In this document: piece after piece, positions 16,912 to 26,801 of the stretch
Position numbering within the stretch: position 1 is the stretch's first letter
Layout: every line of letters starts with the position of its first letter
Assembly (NCBI GenBank): GCA_022709545.1
Contig: JAKLIP010000003.1
Span: 22,867-86,866, forward strand
Reading direction: 5' to 3'
DNA: 64,000 nt
DNA from: Patescibacteria group bacterium
Lineage (GTDB): Bacteria > Patescibacteriota > Minisyncoccia > Moranbacterales > GWC2-37-73
The notes under the pieces: model-generated
Told to the model about the DNA's origin: nothing
Seen by the model: only the letters and a program-made list of their open reading frames with translations
The model's database searches: none
Program-made: the position numbers and the translations under genes

Positions 16912-17859
16912 TTAATAACATCCTCTTTCAGTAATAGTTGCTGTGCAAGTTGAAGTATCATATGCCGAACATGTATAATCAAACCAATAATTTATGTATC
17001 TATAATTATCGACTTTGCATGTTTCCGCAGAAGCATTACTGAATACATGACTACCAGTAGTGCAAGAAACGGCTGGACATTTTGAAACATTATTAGTTGT
17101 TCCATTACAAGTTTTTACAGTAGTAGTTGAATAATTTTTATATGATGACCATCCACTTGGACAACTGCTTTGAGAAAATTTACAAAAATTCTTATCTCCA
17201 TCACTCACCAAGATTCCACCTGCACTAGTACAATCATCAGTAGAATGATATGTTCCATAAAGAAATATTCTCCCTGAATTGTTTGTGCAACGAATATAAG
17301 CTGTCACGTCTGTACAACCTATATTCATACATTGCCATCCATTTTCTCCAATGGGCCTGCCCCCATAACCAGAAGAGTCACTATCATCGCATACATCTCT
17401 TCCCCAGCAACCGCCACCTACCATCGTATCACCGCTAAAGCAATATATAGGATCAGTGGTTTTAACTTCTCTAGTATAGAGAGGTCCTATGGTAGTACCC
17501 GCGTTTCCACTGATACTCATTTCGCTCAACCACTTACCAGTACTTCTCAAATAAACATCGTTAACGTCTATGTTTCCGCTAGCGCCTTTATCTGGATTTG
17601 GGGTTTGTGTCCCAACTCCCACATTACCATGAACAAAAAGACTGTTTAAAACATCTAAAAATGCTCCGCTAACACCCAAGCTTCCTGCCTTGTTTTGGAG
17701 AATATCACTTGTATTTATTGGGGCGCCAACATTGCCATCTGGAGCTGTTGCAGTCGGTTCAGTCCAAGCTTTGGCAAATTGAATGACACAACCAAGAGTT
17801 ATTCCGATTATAGCTACGCTTACCCAATATGAGATACCCTTCGTTGTTTTTAATTTCAT
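16912..17859 (-). CDS. Secreted protein with AWTEPTATAP leader segment, type A
   Basis: 315 residues. The signal peptide ends in AKA before WTEP, a good signal peptidase I site. Then come AWTEPTATAP and GNVGAPINT, QNKAGSLGVSGAF, and HGNVGVGTQTPNPDKG, a motif seen in tail-fibre- and trimeric-adhesin-like beta structures. The C-terminal 170 residues are rich in cysteine, glycine and serine with no family I recognise. It shares its N-terminal 70 residues with the upstream 566-residue gene, so the two are paralogs with exchanged C-terminal domains. The gap between them is 22 bases, so they are probably one operon. Confidence 0.7.
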   Translation of the reverse strand: MKLKTTKGISYWVSVAIIGITLGCVIQFAKAWTEPTATAPDGNVGAPINTSDILQNKAGSLGVSGAFLDVLNSLFVHGNVGVGTQTPNPDKGASGNIDVNDVYLRSTGKWLSEMSISGNAGTTIGPLYTREVKTTDPIYCFSGDTMVGGGCWGRDVCDDSDSSGYGGRPIGENGWQCMNIGCTDVTAYIRCTNNSGRIFLYGTYHSTDDCTSAGGILVSDGDKNFCKFSQSSCPSGWSSYKNYSTTTVKTCNGTTNNVSKCPAVSCTTGSHVFSNASAETCKVDNYRYINYWFDYTCSAYDTSTCTATITERGCY

Positions 17860-17881
17860 AATTTATATTTTATTCAAAAAA

Positions 17882-19582
17882 TTACTGTAAAAGTTCTGAA
17901 TGCCATGTATTATTACTATTTACATATTGATAACTACTACAACCTGCTGGTGCTGATGTTTGACAAACTCCGTCTCCTGAAGTCAGATAGAAGTTAGGTA
18001 TAGCCGTACTTGCTATAACACCATTAACGCACTTTACAGCAAATGTTATAGCTCCTTCGACACTACCCTCATTATCCCCAAAACAAGTACATCTCCAACC
18101 ACTCCAAGCACATGACCCGCCTGCGGACTGCCATGAAGCTAATCCACTAGCGTCAGAAGTCAACACCTTACCTGCACCTTGGGTTCCGTCAGTGATTTTA
18201 ACCTTGCCACTAATGTCCAGTTTAGCAGTAGGACTGGTTGTACCGATACCGACATTGCCGGCAAAATAACTCTTAGGTCCAGCTCCGTAAAAATCATGAC
18301 CAGTAGATGTTCCTTTTCCATAAATACCTATAATTCCAGTACCAACAACACCATAGTTGCCTCCGTTAGCAACGACGGCATATCCTCCACCAGTAGCATA
18401 AACTCCATAATCACTACCCCAAGCATTAACACCAGTAACACCTTCTCCGCGGATACCGGTTGGTCCATAACCATAAATACCATAAGTACTGCCATTTCCG
18501 TATACACCGTATATACCGCCTTGACCAACAACGCCAACAGCATCAGAACCAACGTTTCCGTAACCATAAACACCCCTAGAACCCTCGCCTCTAACACCGA
18601 GTCCATAAGAAGCACTGTTTTTCCCATAGACACCAGCTCCGTTTTGATTGCCAGCAGTGCTATAACCTTCAACGCCATAAGTTCCTGTACCATATATGGC
18701 AGCATTACTATCTCCACCGCTTCCCACGGAAAGTTTAGATAAAGGACTAGTTGTGCCAACTCCAACATTGCCATTATTATAATAAATCGATGTTCCATTT
18801 GTTACCCATTGACTTGAACCGCCACCAGCTGCTGGCGTTTGCCACGAAGCTAAACCATTGGCATCGGAAGTCAACACCTTGCCTGCACCCTGGGTTCCGT
18901 CAGTAATTTTAACCTTGCCGCTAATATCCAGTTTAGCAGTAGGACTGGTTGTGCCAACTCCAACATTGCCGGCGCTATTCAATGTCATGTAAGGCGAAGT
19001 GTAGGATGGGCCAATATAATAATAATTTAAGGAATCAGCTGCACCAAAGACCCCAAAACCTCCTCTATTTGTGTTTGAGCTGCCTCTAAAAAAATAACCC
19101 ATATTCCATCCACCAGTATCACCTTTTATACTAATACTTCCAACATTATTGCCAGTAGGACTAAATATTATAGGCCTAGGTCCATTAACCGTTACAATAC
19201 CATTATTTCCTAAAATCAAGGGTGAAATTCCAGTTGTTCTGTCAAAAAAAGAAATATTCCCATCATCCCCTCCGCTAGGATATATTTCCCATTGATGTCC
19301 TCCGCTGTAATAGGTCGTATCGGTATTTCTGAAAACTACGCGGTTTGAACCGCCATAATTACCATCTACAAGCACCGTTCCCTTAACTTGCAATGCACCT
19401 GTTACGCCTAAAGATCCATTTTTAACTTGAGGAGCCGTACCAGTATTTATTGGCGCGCCAACATTACCATTTGGCGCTGTTGCAGTCGGTTCAGTCCAAG
19501 CTCTGGCAAACTGAACGGTACAGCCAACAATTGTCGCAATTATAGCTATACTTGCCCAGTATGTAATATTTTTTGTTTTCAT
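17882..19582 (-). CDS. Secreted beta-repeat protein with AWTEPTATAP leader segment, type B
   Basis: 566 residues. The signal peptide ends ARA before WTEP, followed by the leader segment shared with the downstream gene. The middle has GNVGVGTTSPTAKLDISGKV blocks twice, separated by a run of short YGVxG units (YGTGTYGVEGYS, GVYGKNSA, GVYGYGN and others) that repeat about every 10-12 residues. This is the pattern of a fibrous beta-solenoid, as in phage tail-spike or adhesin stalks. The C-terminal 75 residues form a cysteine-containing cap (CAWSGWRCTC). A fibre displayed outside the cell is inferred. It lies in a series of exported proteins. Confidence 0.72.
   Translation of the reverse strand: MKTKNITYWASIAIIATIVGCTVQFARAWTEPTATAPNGNVGAPINTGTAPQVKNGSLGVTGALQVKGTVLVDGNYGGSNRVVFRNTDTTYYSGGHQWEIYPSGGDDGNISFFDRTTGISPLILGNNGIVTVNGPRPIIFSPTGNNVGSISIKGDTGGWNMGYFFRGSSNTNRGGFGVFGAADSLNYYYIGPSYTSPYMTLNSAGNVGVGTTSPTAKLDISGKVKITDGTQGAGKVLTSDANGLASWQTPAAGGGSSQWVTNGTSIYYNNGNVGVGTTSPLSKLSVGSGGDSNAAIYGTGTYGVEGYSTAGNQNGAGVYGKNSASYGLGVRGEGSRGVYGYGNVGSDAVGVVGQGGIYGVYGNGSTYGIYGYGPTGIRGEGVTGVNAWGSDYGVYATGGGYAVVANGGNYGVVGTGIIGIYGKGTSTGHDFYGAGPKSYFAGNVGIGTTSPTAKLDISGKVKITDGTQGAGKVLTSDASGLASWQSAGGSCAWSGWRCTCFGDNEGSVEGAITFAVKCVNGVIASTAIPNFYLTSGDGVCQTSAPAGCSSYQYVNSNNTWHSELLQ
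18130..18262. repeat. 133-bp intragenic repeat, copy 2
   Basis: Nearly identical, without gaps, to 18841-18973. It encodes the block PTAKLDISGKVKITDG plus the GKVLTSDA...GLASWQ segment of the 566-residue fibre protein. The two copies lie 711 bp apart and flank the YGVxG stalk. Confidence 0.9.
18841..18973. repeat. 133-bp intragenic repeat, copy 1
   Basis: Partner of 18130-18262, in the same reading frame of the same gene. Most differences look like third-position changes, which suggests selection on the protein after duplication. Confidence 0.9.
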
Positions 19583-19612
19583 TTATTTATTTTTTATTTA
19601 ATTATTATTGTT

Positions 19613-20263
19613 TTATTTTATGGTATTAGCAATAGATGTTACATCCACATTGGCATCGGTTACTATACTAGGAATTTCTTGTGCATCTATCTGAATAGCT
19701 ATAAATTCTTTTTTATTCTTTATGTTTTCATTAGCCATAACTGTGATATTTTGATTTTCCTTAAGCTCTGATAATTTTATCTCTTTATTTTCAAAAGGAC
19801 TTGGAGACAATGGTATATTTTCTATTTGAGAAGGATCGTTTTTAACCTGTAGCTGTTTCATTTTTTCATCAAAAGCATCCATTTCCTTCTTAAATTGAGC
19901 TGGATCTTTTTCAAAAACTAAATTTATTTTGGTGTTTGAATCAACTGTAACTGTCCTAATGTCTGCTTTTGAATCTGATAAATAATTGGCTGAACTAATT
20001 TTAAATGTCAATTTATTGCCGTCTATTTTTTGAATTGTACCACTGACAATTTTTGTTTCTTTATCAGACAGCAAGTTTGATGGCTGATTAATGGCATTGC
20101 CATTGATCCTATTTACTCCATAATTAGCAGAAGAGAGACACGATGTTTGACTGGAAATTTTTAATCCAACCATAATTCCTAATGAAAAAATTATCACAAT
20201 TATCAAAACTCCAATTATTCCAATCAAAATTTTATTTGAAATGTTTTCGTATTTATTTGACAT
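19613..20263 (-). CDS. Membrane-anchored protein with DUF5666-like extracellular domain
   Basis: 216 residues. There is one transmembrane segment (ILIGIIGVLIIVIIFSLGIM, about 12-33) and then an extracytoplasmic domain. VSGTIQKIDGNKLTFKI followed by TVTVDSNTKINLV resembles the small beta-barrel of the DUF5666 type. A charged helical stretch (DAFDEKMKQLQ) and then LSELKENQNITVMAN follow. No function is known. It precedes the two AWTEPTATAP proteins on the same strand with a 30-base gap to the next gene, which suggests one transcription unit. Confidence 0.65.
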   Translation of the reverse strand: MSNKYENISNKILIGIIGVLIIVIIFSLGIMVGLKISSQTSCLSSANYGVNRINGNAINQPSNLLSDKETKIVSGTIQKIDGNKLTFKISSANYLSDSKADIRTVTVDSNTKINLVFEKDPAQFKKEMDAFDEKMKQLQVKNDPSQIENIPLSPSPFENKEIKLSELKENQNITVMANENIKNKKEFIAIQIDAQEIPSIVTDANVDVTSIANTIK

Positions 20264-20367
20264 TTTTTTATATTTAAATTATTTATTTTTTAATTACTTT
20301 AATAAATATTCAAGTTATTCTGTTTTTGGCAATTTTTTACATTTTTTATAAAAATTGTCTTAAAAGA

Positions 20368-20694
20368 TTATAATTCTTTTAATTTTTCATTAATTTCCTC
20401 TTCTGTTTGGACATCTTGCTTTATGTCTGATTTCTCGCGGATATTATCCAATTCTTTTATTTGTTTTTCCACTTCTTCCTGTGTTGGAGCAGAAACTCCC
20501 TGTTGCTTTCTCAACTCATCCATTTCCTGAAGTTGCTGCTGGGTTTTTAAATCAATCGCTGAAGTTTGGTTTTCATTTTGAACTTGCGAATTTGTTTCTT
20601 TTTCACTATATGCATTTAAAAGAATTACACCTACAATAATAAGGGTTATGACTGCTATACCAATTAGTATAGCCATTTGTTGTTTTTTGTTCAT
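20368..20694 (-). CDS. Small membrane-anchored coiled-coil protein (108 aa)
   Basis: An N-terminal transmembrane helix (MAILIGIAVITLIIVGVILL, about 7-27) is followed by a polar, glutamine- and glutamate-rich tail. The heptad-like QQQLQEMDELRKQQ, VEKQIKELDNIREK and EEINEKLKEL predict a coiled coil on the outside. No family is recognised. It is the first gene of the five-gene exported series running to 15685. Confidence 0.6.
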   Translation of the reverse strand: MNKKQQMAILIGIAVITLIIVGVILLNAYSEKETNSQVQNENQTSAIDLKTQQQLQEMDELRKQQGVSAPTQEEVEKQIKELDNIREKSDIKQDVQTEEEINEKLKEL

Positions 20695-20803
20695 TTTTTA
20701 TTTTTTAATTTTATTTAAAAAGAGTCTTTTATATTAAAATTATACCACTTCAATCGAAAATAATAAAATATAGAAAAAGTTTAGTTATGCACAGTTTAAT
20801 TAT

Positions 20804-20831
20804 AAAAAACATGCCCCTGCTATTGGCATGC
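20804..20831 (-). terminator. Intrinsic terminator after rsmI
   Basis: CATGCC (20810-20815) pairs with GGCATG (20825-20830). On the minus strand it is followed by TTTTTTAT directly after rsmI. Confidence 0.7.
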
Positions 20832-20854
20832 TTATAAAATAAATTTGATATTAT

Positions 20855-21523
20855 TTAATATATAATAATTGTAAATTCTCCCTTTAGTTTACTCGGATTT
20901 TTTGTAAAATATTCAGAAACTTCAGCAAAATTCCCGCGTATAATTTCTTCGAATAGCTTGGTCATTTCGCGTCCTATTATTATATGCTTATTCAAGCCAT
21001 TTTTTTTCAATAATTCAATATTTTTTAAAATTCGATGCGGAGAATCATAATACACAGCAGGATATTTAGTTTCAGATAATAATTTAAAAAATTTCTCTCT
21101 TCCCTTTTTATGAGGAGGAAAGCCTAAAAAAACAAACTGCTGCATATCTACCCCGGCTATACTTATGAGAGTAGTCATGGCTGCTACTCCGGGAATTGGT
21201 ATGACATCAATATCTTCCGCAATGGCTGCGGCTACAAGTTTATTGCCTGGATCAGAAATTCCTGGAGTTCCAGCATCACTAGCGTAAGCTATATTCTTTC
21301 CGGCATTAAGTTCCGATATAATTCTATCAAATCTAATCTTTCCACTGTGTTGATGCAAGGAAACAAGAGGTTTGGATATGTTATAATGAGAAAGCAATTT
21401 ACTTGTCACTCTGGTATCTTCGCACGCAATCAGATCAGACTCTTTTAAAGTACTAAGAGCTCTCAGTGTAATATCTTCCAGATTGCCAATAGGAGTGGCT
21501 ATAATATGTAAAATTCCTTTCAT
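20855..21523 (-). CDS. rsmI: 16S rRNA (cytidine1402-2'-O)-methyltransferase
   Basis: RsmI methylates the ribose of C1402 in the decoding centre of 16S rRNA with SAM. The 222-residue protein starts MKGILHIIATPIGNLEDITLRAL, the family signature, followed by CEDTRVTSKLL, SDAGTPGISDPG and VIPIPGVAAMTTL of the tetrapyrrole-methylase fold. FLGFPPHKKGR and YDSPHRI are also present. It is shorter than E. coli RsmI (286), lacking the C-terminal extension, as is common in compact genomes. A divergent + strand gene begins 20 bases upstream. Confidence 0.94.
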   Translation of the reverse strand: MKGILHIIATPIGNLEDITLRALSTLKESDLIACEDTRVTSKLLSHYNISKPLVSLHQHSGKIRFDRIISELNAGKNIAYASDAGTPGISDPGNKLVAAAIAEDIDVIPIPGVAAMTTLISIAGVDMQQFVFLGFPPHKKGREKFFKLLSETKYPAVYYDSPHRILKNIELLKKNGLNKHIIIGREMTKLFEEIIRGNFAEVSEYFTKNPSKLKGEFTIIIY

Positions 21524-21543
21524 AATTCTATAAAAACAATAAT

Positions 21544-22011
21544 ATGATATTAACTACTCATGCTTTGATCGGAGCTGCCTTGGGTAAAAATATTCCGAAT
21601 CCATGGATCATAGTTACCATTGTTATTCCGCTTCATTTTCTAATGGATCATTTTAGACACGGAGAATATATTGAATCACCTCATAAAAAAACGAGTATTA
21701 AAAATATTTGGTGGAAAGCTTTATTAGATTTCAGTATTGGAATGTTATTCCTTTTTTGTTTTATAAATTATAAAAATTTTGACTATACAGCCATACGCAA
21801 TATAATTTTAGGAACATTTTTTTCATTATTTCCTGATATGCTGACAGTGCTGTACTGGATTCTTCGCTGGCCTTTTCTTAAAAAAATTCACGATTTTCAT
21901 GTTTGGTGCCACAAGTATCCACCTTTTTCCAGTGAAAGACAATGGAATTTAAGAAATGCACTTAATGATATTACTTTCTCAGTGTTAGCTTTGTTATTGC
22001 TTCTTTTTTAA
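21544..22011 (+). CDS. Small integral membrane protein, possibly DUF457/YdjM-like
   Basis: 155 residues with about four hydrophobic stretches. It opens MILTTHALIGAALG and continues HFLMDHFRHGEY. Early H, then H-x3-D-H, resembles the metal-binding pattern of membrane-bound YdjM/DUF457 hydrolase-like proteins. Later HDFHVWCHKYPPF is histidine-rich. A membrane metal-dependent activity is possible but not shown. It is one of few + strand genes here, is divergent from rsmI and converges on the uvrA paralog with a 19-base gap. Confidence 0.6.
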   Translation: MILTTHALIGAALGKNIPNPWIIVTIVIPLHFLMDHFRHGEYIESPHKKTSIKNIWWKALLDFSIGMLFLFCFINYKNFDYTAIRNIILGTFFSLFPDMLTVLYWILRWPFLKKIHDFHVWCHKYPPFSSERQWNLRNALNDITFSVLALLLLLF

Positions 22012-22030
22012 ATTTTATAATTACAATCTT

Positions 22031-24826
22031 TTAAAGATATTTTGCCGTCCAGCTTTTCTTATCTTTTTTGAGCTTGTCAGGAGTACCTTCAAATGTAATA
22101 TACCCCCCAGATTCTCCACCATCAGGACCGAGTTCAATAACCCAATCTGCGTCTTTTATCACATCCAGGTTGTGTTCAACCACAATAACTGTATTCCCTT
22201 TATCCACTAATGCATTCAAAACTGATAATAACTTCTTTATGTCTTCAAAATGAAGCCCGGCAGTAGGTTCATCTAAAATATACAAGGTGTTGCCAGTTGA
22301 TTTACGTGCTAATTCTGTAGCTAACTTTATGCGTTGCGCTTCCCCGCCAGAAAGGTTAGTGGCGCTTTGGCCAAGTTTCAAATATCCCAAGCCCACATCT
22401 TCCATTGTTTTTAATTTTTCTGAAATTAAGGGATTGCGAGTAAAAAATTTGAGAGCTAATCTTACATCCATGTCTAAAATCTGCGCAATATTAAATCCTT
22501 TGTATTCTATCTCTAGTGTTTTTTTACTAAATCTTGTGCCATCGCAAGCTTCACATTTTACATATACATCAGGAAGCAGATGCATTTCGATTTTTTTAAG
22601 TCCTTCCCCTTGGCAAACTTCGCAGCGTCCACCTTTCATATTAAAGCTGAATCGGCTAGCAGTGTACCCTCTATTTTTTGCTTCCTCCGTTTCAGCAAAC
22701 AAATCACGTATATGTGAAAACACTCCTGTATATGTAGCCGCATTTGAACGCGGAGTTCTTCCGATAGGAGCTTGATTTATACTGATAACTTTTTTAATAT
22801 TCTCAAAGCCTTTTATTTTTTTATGTTTGCCAGGAAGTTCCTTAGTTCCGTAAAAATGGCGGGAAAGAGCTTTGGATAGAATATCTTTCACCAGAGTAGA
22901 CTTTCCACTACCTGAAACTCCGCAAATTGAAACTAATTTCTGAAGTGGGATCTTTATGTCTATTTTTTTAAGATTATGCTCCTCTGCATCTAGAATTTCT
23001 ATAAATTTTCCACTGCCATTCCGGTATTTATTTTTATTGGAAACTTTTTTCTTTTTAGATAGGTACTGAGCTGTAATATTATTAGAATTCAAAAGTTTTT
23101 TATAATTACCTTCAAAAACAACGACTCCGCCTTCTTCTCCTGCTCCAGGTCCCATATCAATAATCCAGTCTGCTGATTTTATTATGCTTTCATCGTGTTC
23201 TACAACAATAATTGAATTTCCCACACTTTGAAGTTTTTTCATGGTATCTATAAGTTTTTCAGTATCACGATTATGAAGTCCTATAGATGGTTCATCTAAA
23301 ACATACACTATGCCCATCAACTGAGAATTGAGTTGTGCTGCTAGTCTTATGCGTTGCGCTTCTCCGCCGGAAATAGTTTGAGCGCTTCTTCCAAGATTCA
23401 AGTATTCCAATCCTACATTTTTGAGTGATGCGAGCCTACCAATAATTTCACGTATTATAGAACGACTTATCTCTTTTTCTTGGCTGTTTTGATCCCATTT
23501 TTCCCAGTTTTTAAAAAATTCATCCAAACAATCAATACTCATCAAAACTAAATCATTAATATTTTTTCCTTGAACTTCAACAGCCAAAAATTCTCTTTTC
23601 AGTCTTTTGCCACCACAGGCTTCACATACATGTTCGGTCATATATTTTTCAATTTCAGCACGTACATAATCAGATTTTGTTTCAAAATATTTATTTTCAA
23701 GCATCGGTATAACTCCACTGAATTCTTCATCTCCGTAAAGAACTACTCTCAGTTGCTGTTCTGAGAGTTTTTTAACAGGAACATTCATTGAAAATTTATA
23801 TTTCTTCGAAACATCTTTCAATATCATCAGCTGGGAATTCTGTCCGCTAATTTTTCCGCCTGATTTACTCCATGGTTGTATCGCACCTTCCATAAGAGAA
23901 AGGTTTTTATTAGGAATAACCAATTCCTCATTAACTTTTAATATATAACCTAAACCACTGCACACACTGCATGCTCCTTCTGGACTATTGAAAGAAAAGT
24001 GTCTGGGGGTTATTTCTTTTATTTTAATTCCACAATTGCTGCAGAAAAAATCCTGGTTATAATTGCTTTCTTTAGAATTATCAAAAAGTACTTTCATTGA
24101 ATTCCCCCCTATTTTCATAGCTGTTTCTATTGAATCAGCTATTCTTTCAATATCTGGATTCTTTTTATCCAAAACAATCCTGTCGATGACCACTTCTATT
24201 TCTGCGTTGTTATATTCATCAATCGACATTAGAGCTTCAGCAACAGGAATAATTTTCTCTTTTATTCTAATTCTTGCATATCCCATTTGCTGAATATGTT
24301 TTAAGGCATCTCTGCTGTTCATGCTATCTTTTGGTTTCGACAGAATAGCAATTTGGGTATTATGAGAAAATGACAAAATTTCATCTAAAATTTCTTTATT
24401 AGAACGTTTTTGCATAGATGTTCCACATTGCGGACAATGAGGTATTCCGACTTTGGCAAATAAAATTCTTAGATAATCATAGATTTCTGTAAGAGTTCCG
24501 ACTGTTGAGCGAGGTGAACGAGAAATGCTTTTTTGGTCAATAGATATTGGCGGACTCAAATTCTCAATTTTATCTACATCTGGCTTTATTGATGGATCAA
24601 GAAAATTCCTGGCATATGAAGAGAGGCTTTCCATATAACGACGATTGCCTTCGGCGTAGATCGTATCAAAAGCTAAAGAGGACTTTCCTGATCCAGAAAG
24701 TCCAGTAATTACAACAAATTTGTCACGCGGGATATCAACATCTATATTTTTAAGATTATTTACGCGTGCACCCTTGATAATGATGTCGCCTGTATTCTTT
24801 CTCGTAGAAGATTTTTTTGAAGACAT
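22031..24826 (-). CDS. UvrA paralog (divergent copy)
   Basis: An excinuclease ABC A-subunit homologue of 931 residues: a dimeric ATPase that finds bulky DNA lesions. Both ABC modules are present. Walker [10 protein letters not shown] and GVSGSGKST, two ABC signature segments (TISGGEAQR and NLSGGEAQR) and [10 protein letters not shown] / [10 protein letters not shown] are visible. The zinc sites CPQC, CSNC...CSVC and CEVC...CEAC are kept. Compared with the copy at 26802, the UvrB-binding region near residues 135-200 reads [18 protein letters not shown] and lacks the RKGEY-type core. It starts from its own promoter, which closely resembles that of uvrB. It may be a specialised or resistance-type UvrA. 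Confidence 0.9.
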   Translation of the reverse strand: MSSKKSSTRKNTGDIIIKGARVNNLKNIDVDIPRDKFVVITGLSGSGKSSLAFDTIYAEGNRRYMESLSSYARNFLDPSIKPDVDKIENLSPPISIDQKSISRSPRSTVGTLTEIYDYLRILFAKVGIPHCPQCGTSMQKRSNKEILDEILSFSHNTQIAILSKPKDSMNSRDALKHIQQMGYARIRIKEKIIPVAEALMSIDEYNNAEIEVVIDRIVLDKKNPDIERIADSIETAMKIGGNSMKVLFDNSKESNYNQDFFCSNCGIKIKEITPRHFSFNSPEGACSVCSGLGYILKVNEELVIPNKNLSLMEGAIQPWSKSGGKISGQNSQLMILKDVSKKYKFSMNVPVKKLSEQQLRVVLYGDEEFSGVIPMLENKYFETKSDYVRAEIEKYMTEHVCEACGGKRLKREFLAVEVQGKNINDLVLMSIDCLDEFFKNWEKWDQNSQEKEISRSIIREIIGRLASLKNVGLEYLNLGRSAQTISGGEAQRIRLAAQLNSQLMGIVYVLDEPSIGLHNRDTEKLIDTMKKLQSVGNSIIVVEHDESIIKSADWIIDMGPGAGEEGGVVVFEGNYKKLLNSNNITAQYLSKKKKVSNKNKYRNGSGKFIEILDAEEHNLKKIDIKIPLQKLVSICGVSGSGKSTLVKDILSKALSRHFYGTKELPGKHKKIKGFENIKKVISINQAPIGRTPRSNAATYTGVFSHIRDLFAETEEAKNRGYTASRFSFNMKGGRCEVCQGEGLKKIEMHLLPDVYVKCEACDGTRFSKKTLEIEYKGFNIAQILDMDVRLALKFFTRNPLISEKLKTMEDVGLGYLKLGQSATNLSGGEAQRIKLATELARKSTGNTLYILDEPTAGLHFEDIKKLLSVLNALVDKGNTVIVVEHNLDVIKDADWVIELGPDGGESGGYITFEGTPDKLKKDKKSWTAKYL

Positions 24827-24861
24827 ATTTTATATAAGCATTAAATACTCGCTAATTAAAA

Positions 24862-24890
24862 ATGATACCAGAAAAAACGATAATTGTAAA
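24862..24890 (-). promoter_or_regulatory. Promoter of the uvrA paralog, shared sequence with uvrB
   Basis: Minus-strand TTTACA (24885-24890), 17-base spacer, TATCAT (24862-24867) after TGG. The -35 and spacer read TTTACAATTATCGTTTTTTC, almost identical to the uvrB promoter at 31730-31758. Confidence 0.6.
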
Positions 24891-24926
24891 CCCCTAAACT
24901 ATTGCACTAGAAAGTCTTTTTTATTT

Positions 24927-26189
24927 TTAAATTAAAGCATTCTTTTTTCTTATTTTTCTATGAAAATTAATAGCGAAACGATGTGCTTCATCCATTATGC
25001 CTTTTATTAAGTTTTTATCATCTAAAATTTCTTCGATTTCATTTGAAATTTGAGAATTTAAAATTGATTTATCATTGGAAATTTTTATTTTGACATTTTT
25101 TCTCATTGGCCCCTTGGCTACCGCTGCAATCGATACAGCAAGACCCATTTTTTTATGCAACAGCCTATCAGCCATATTGAGATGCCCAATCCCTCCATCC
25201 AGAAGAATAAGGTCAGGCATGGGCCATTCATTATTGAATCTCCTAATTAAAATTTCCCGCATCATTTTCACATCATCTATCCCAGCCACAGTTTTTATCC
25301 TGAATTTCCTATATTGTGATTTGTCAGGCTTATTGTTTGAAAAAACAACCATGCTGCCAACTGCATTTGTTCCTGAAATATTTGAGATATCATAAGCTTC
25401 GATTCTAAAAATTCTTGGTTCGTGGTTCGTGGTTCGCGTATTTTCTTCAAAATCTTTTGTGATTAGAGCAATATCGCGGATATGTTGCAAGGCGAAAATT
25501 TTATTGCGAAGCTCCGCTGCTTTTTCAAATTCATGTTTTTTGGCTTCCGTTTGCATTTCTTTTTCTAAGGTATTAATCAATCCTTTCTTTTTGCCAGCCA
25601 AGATCATCCTTATATTGCGAATATTAGCCATATAATCTTTTCCAGAAATAGCGCCTGCATAGGGTCCGGGACAAAGTCCTATCTGGAAGTCTAGACAGCC
25701 ATTTTCGGATTGTTGTTTATTCAAATGAAAAGGAAATATATGGCGTATTATTTTAAGCGCAATTTCCATCTGCTTTTTGGAAGTATAAGGGCCGAATGTA
25801 TATCTGGTAATATTTTTATTTTTACCCAAATCAGTTTTGCGCAATATGATAACCCTGGGAAATTTTTCTTTCGTAATCACAAAATAAGAAAATGATTTGC
25901 CGTCTTTAAGGTCTATATTGTATTTTGGCTGGTGTTTTTTAATCAGATTGCTTTCCAATATCAAAGCTTCCAAAACTGAGTCTGTTTGTTGGGTTTTTAT
26001 ATCCGCAACCTGCCTGACCATGGAAAGGATTCTTTCGCCTCTTACGTCCCGTCCCTGGAAATATGATTTGACCCGGCTGCGCAAACTGGTAGCTTTGCCG
26101 ATATAAAGGATTTTTCCAAATTTATCTTTAAAGATATACACTCCGGGTTCAGTTGGCAGTTTATTTATTTTTTCTTTAATTTTTGACAT
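24927..26189 (-). CDS. uvrC: UvrABC system protein C, lacking the C-terminal HhH domain
   Basis: UvrC makes the dual incisions of nucleotide excision repair. Here 420 residues against about 600 usual. The N-terminal GIY-YIG nuclease is present ([19 protein letters not shown], residues 15-33). The UVR motif [12 protein letters not shown] lies near residue 215 and the RNase H-like C nuclease follows, with [22 protein letters not shown] and [13 protein letters not shown]. The protein ends ten residues later, so the tandem helix-hairpin-helix DNA-binding domain is absent. Two low-complexity stretches ([10 protein letters not shown] near residue 252 and [12 protein letters not shown] near residue 370) interrupt conserved parts. 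It precedes the divergent uvrA. Confidence 0.9.
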   Translation of the reverse strand: MSKIKEKINKLPTEPGVYIFKDKFGKILYIGKATSLRSRVKSYFQGRDVRGERILSMVRQVADIKTQQTDSVLEALILESNLIKKHQPKYNIDLKDGKSFSYFVITKEKFPRVIILRKTDLGKNKNITRYTFGPYTSKKQMEIALKIIRHIFPFHLNKQQSENGCLDFQIGLCPGPYAGAISGKDYMANIRNIRMILAGKKKGLINTLEKEMQTEAKKHEFEKAAELRNKIFALQHIRDIALITKDFEENTRTTNHEPRIFRIEAYDISNISGTNAVGSMVVFSNNKPDKSQYRKFRIKTVAGIDDVKMMREILIRRFNNEWPMPDLILLDGGIGHLNMADRLLHKKMGLAVSIAAVAKGPMRKNVKIKISNDKSILNSQISNEIEEILDDKNLIKGIMDEAHRFAINFHRKIRKKNALI

Positions 26190-26299
26190 TTTTCTAAAAA
26201 TATATAAAATTCAAAATTGTAGTCCTTTAAAAGTTATGTAGCCAAATAATATTACAATTAAACATATAAAAATACAATGTAAAGGGGAGGAATGTGATT

Positions 26300-26710
26300 A
26301 TGTGTATGATGTATGCAGTAACAATGAAAAAGGAAATTGTATCGTCTAAACCATGTGTTAAAAATGGAAGCTCGAAAGTTATAAATTATCTGTTAGACAA
26401 ATTTGGGGCGCAAAATCTATTTTTTTGCCGCCCAGGAGACAAATGCATGTTCGTTTGTCCAAGAGAAAATGTACCCTTTGAGGTGCATGAAACAATTGAG
26501 TTTTTTGAAAATTTCGGAGGATTCATGAAAGGAATTATTGATCCTGGAATTTACAGGATTAGCCTGCATGACCAAAGAGAAACTTCGCATTATCTGATTT
26601 TGGAAAAATACGAGAATCAGAAATGGAAAGAATTTGCCGGACTTTGCGGGGGATGGACTAATGGACTTATGATTGACTGGCGCGGCATTCGTCCGGTTCA
26701 AATTAATTAA
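26300..26710 (+). CDS. Orphan protein of unknown function (136 aa) with its own terminator
   Basis: A + strand gene inside the minus-strand uvr block. I chose the ATG at 26300 because GGGGAGG ends nine bases before it; a GTG at 26294 would be too close. The product has scattered cysteines (FFCRPGDKCMFVC) and the segments FEVHETIEFFENFGGF, DPGIYRISLHD and LCGGWTNGLMIDWRG. It looks like a compact alpha/beta cytoplasmic protein. There is no signal peptide, and no family is recognised. A strong terminator follows, which supports expression as a single gene. Confidence 0.6.
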   Translation: MCMMYAVTMKKEIVSSKPCVKNGSSKVINYLLDKFGAQNLFFCRPGDKCMFVCPRENVPFEVHETIEFFENFGGFMKGIIDPGIYRISLHDQRETSHYLILEKYENQKWKEFAGLCGGWTNGLMIDWRGIRPVQIN

Positions 26711-26735
26711 GGGAAATTCTATCACCAATTATCCT

Positions 26736-26775
26736 ATAGCGCAGCGCTTATCCAAGCTCTGCGCTATTTTATTTT
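26736..26775 (+). terminator. Intrinsic terminator after the orphan gene
   Basis: ATAGCGCAG (26736-26744) pairs with CTGCGCTAT (26759-26767), followed by TTTTATTTT on the + strand. It may also serve transcripts from the opposite strand. Confidence 0.8.
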
Positions 26776-26801
26776 CAAAAAAGCTTCTGATATAAATTAC
26801 T

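Noticed and set aside
18179..18742. + strand frame of 187 codons and a second minus-strand frame within the YGVxG fibre gene
   Set aside because: Both come from the periodic low-complexity coding of the fibre; the composition is unnatural and they have no start signals.
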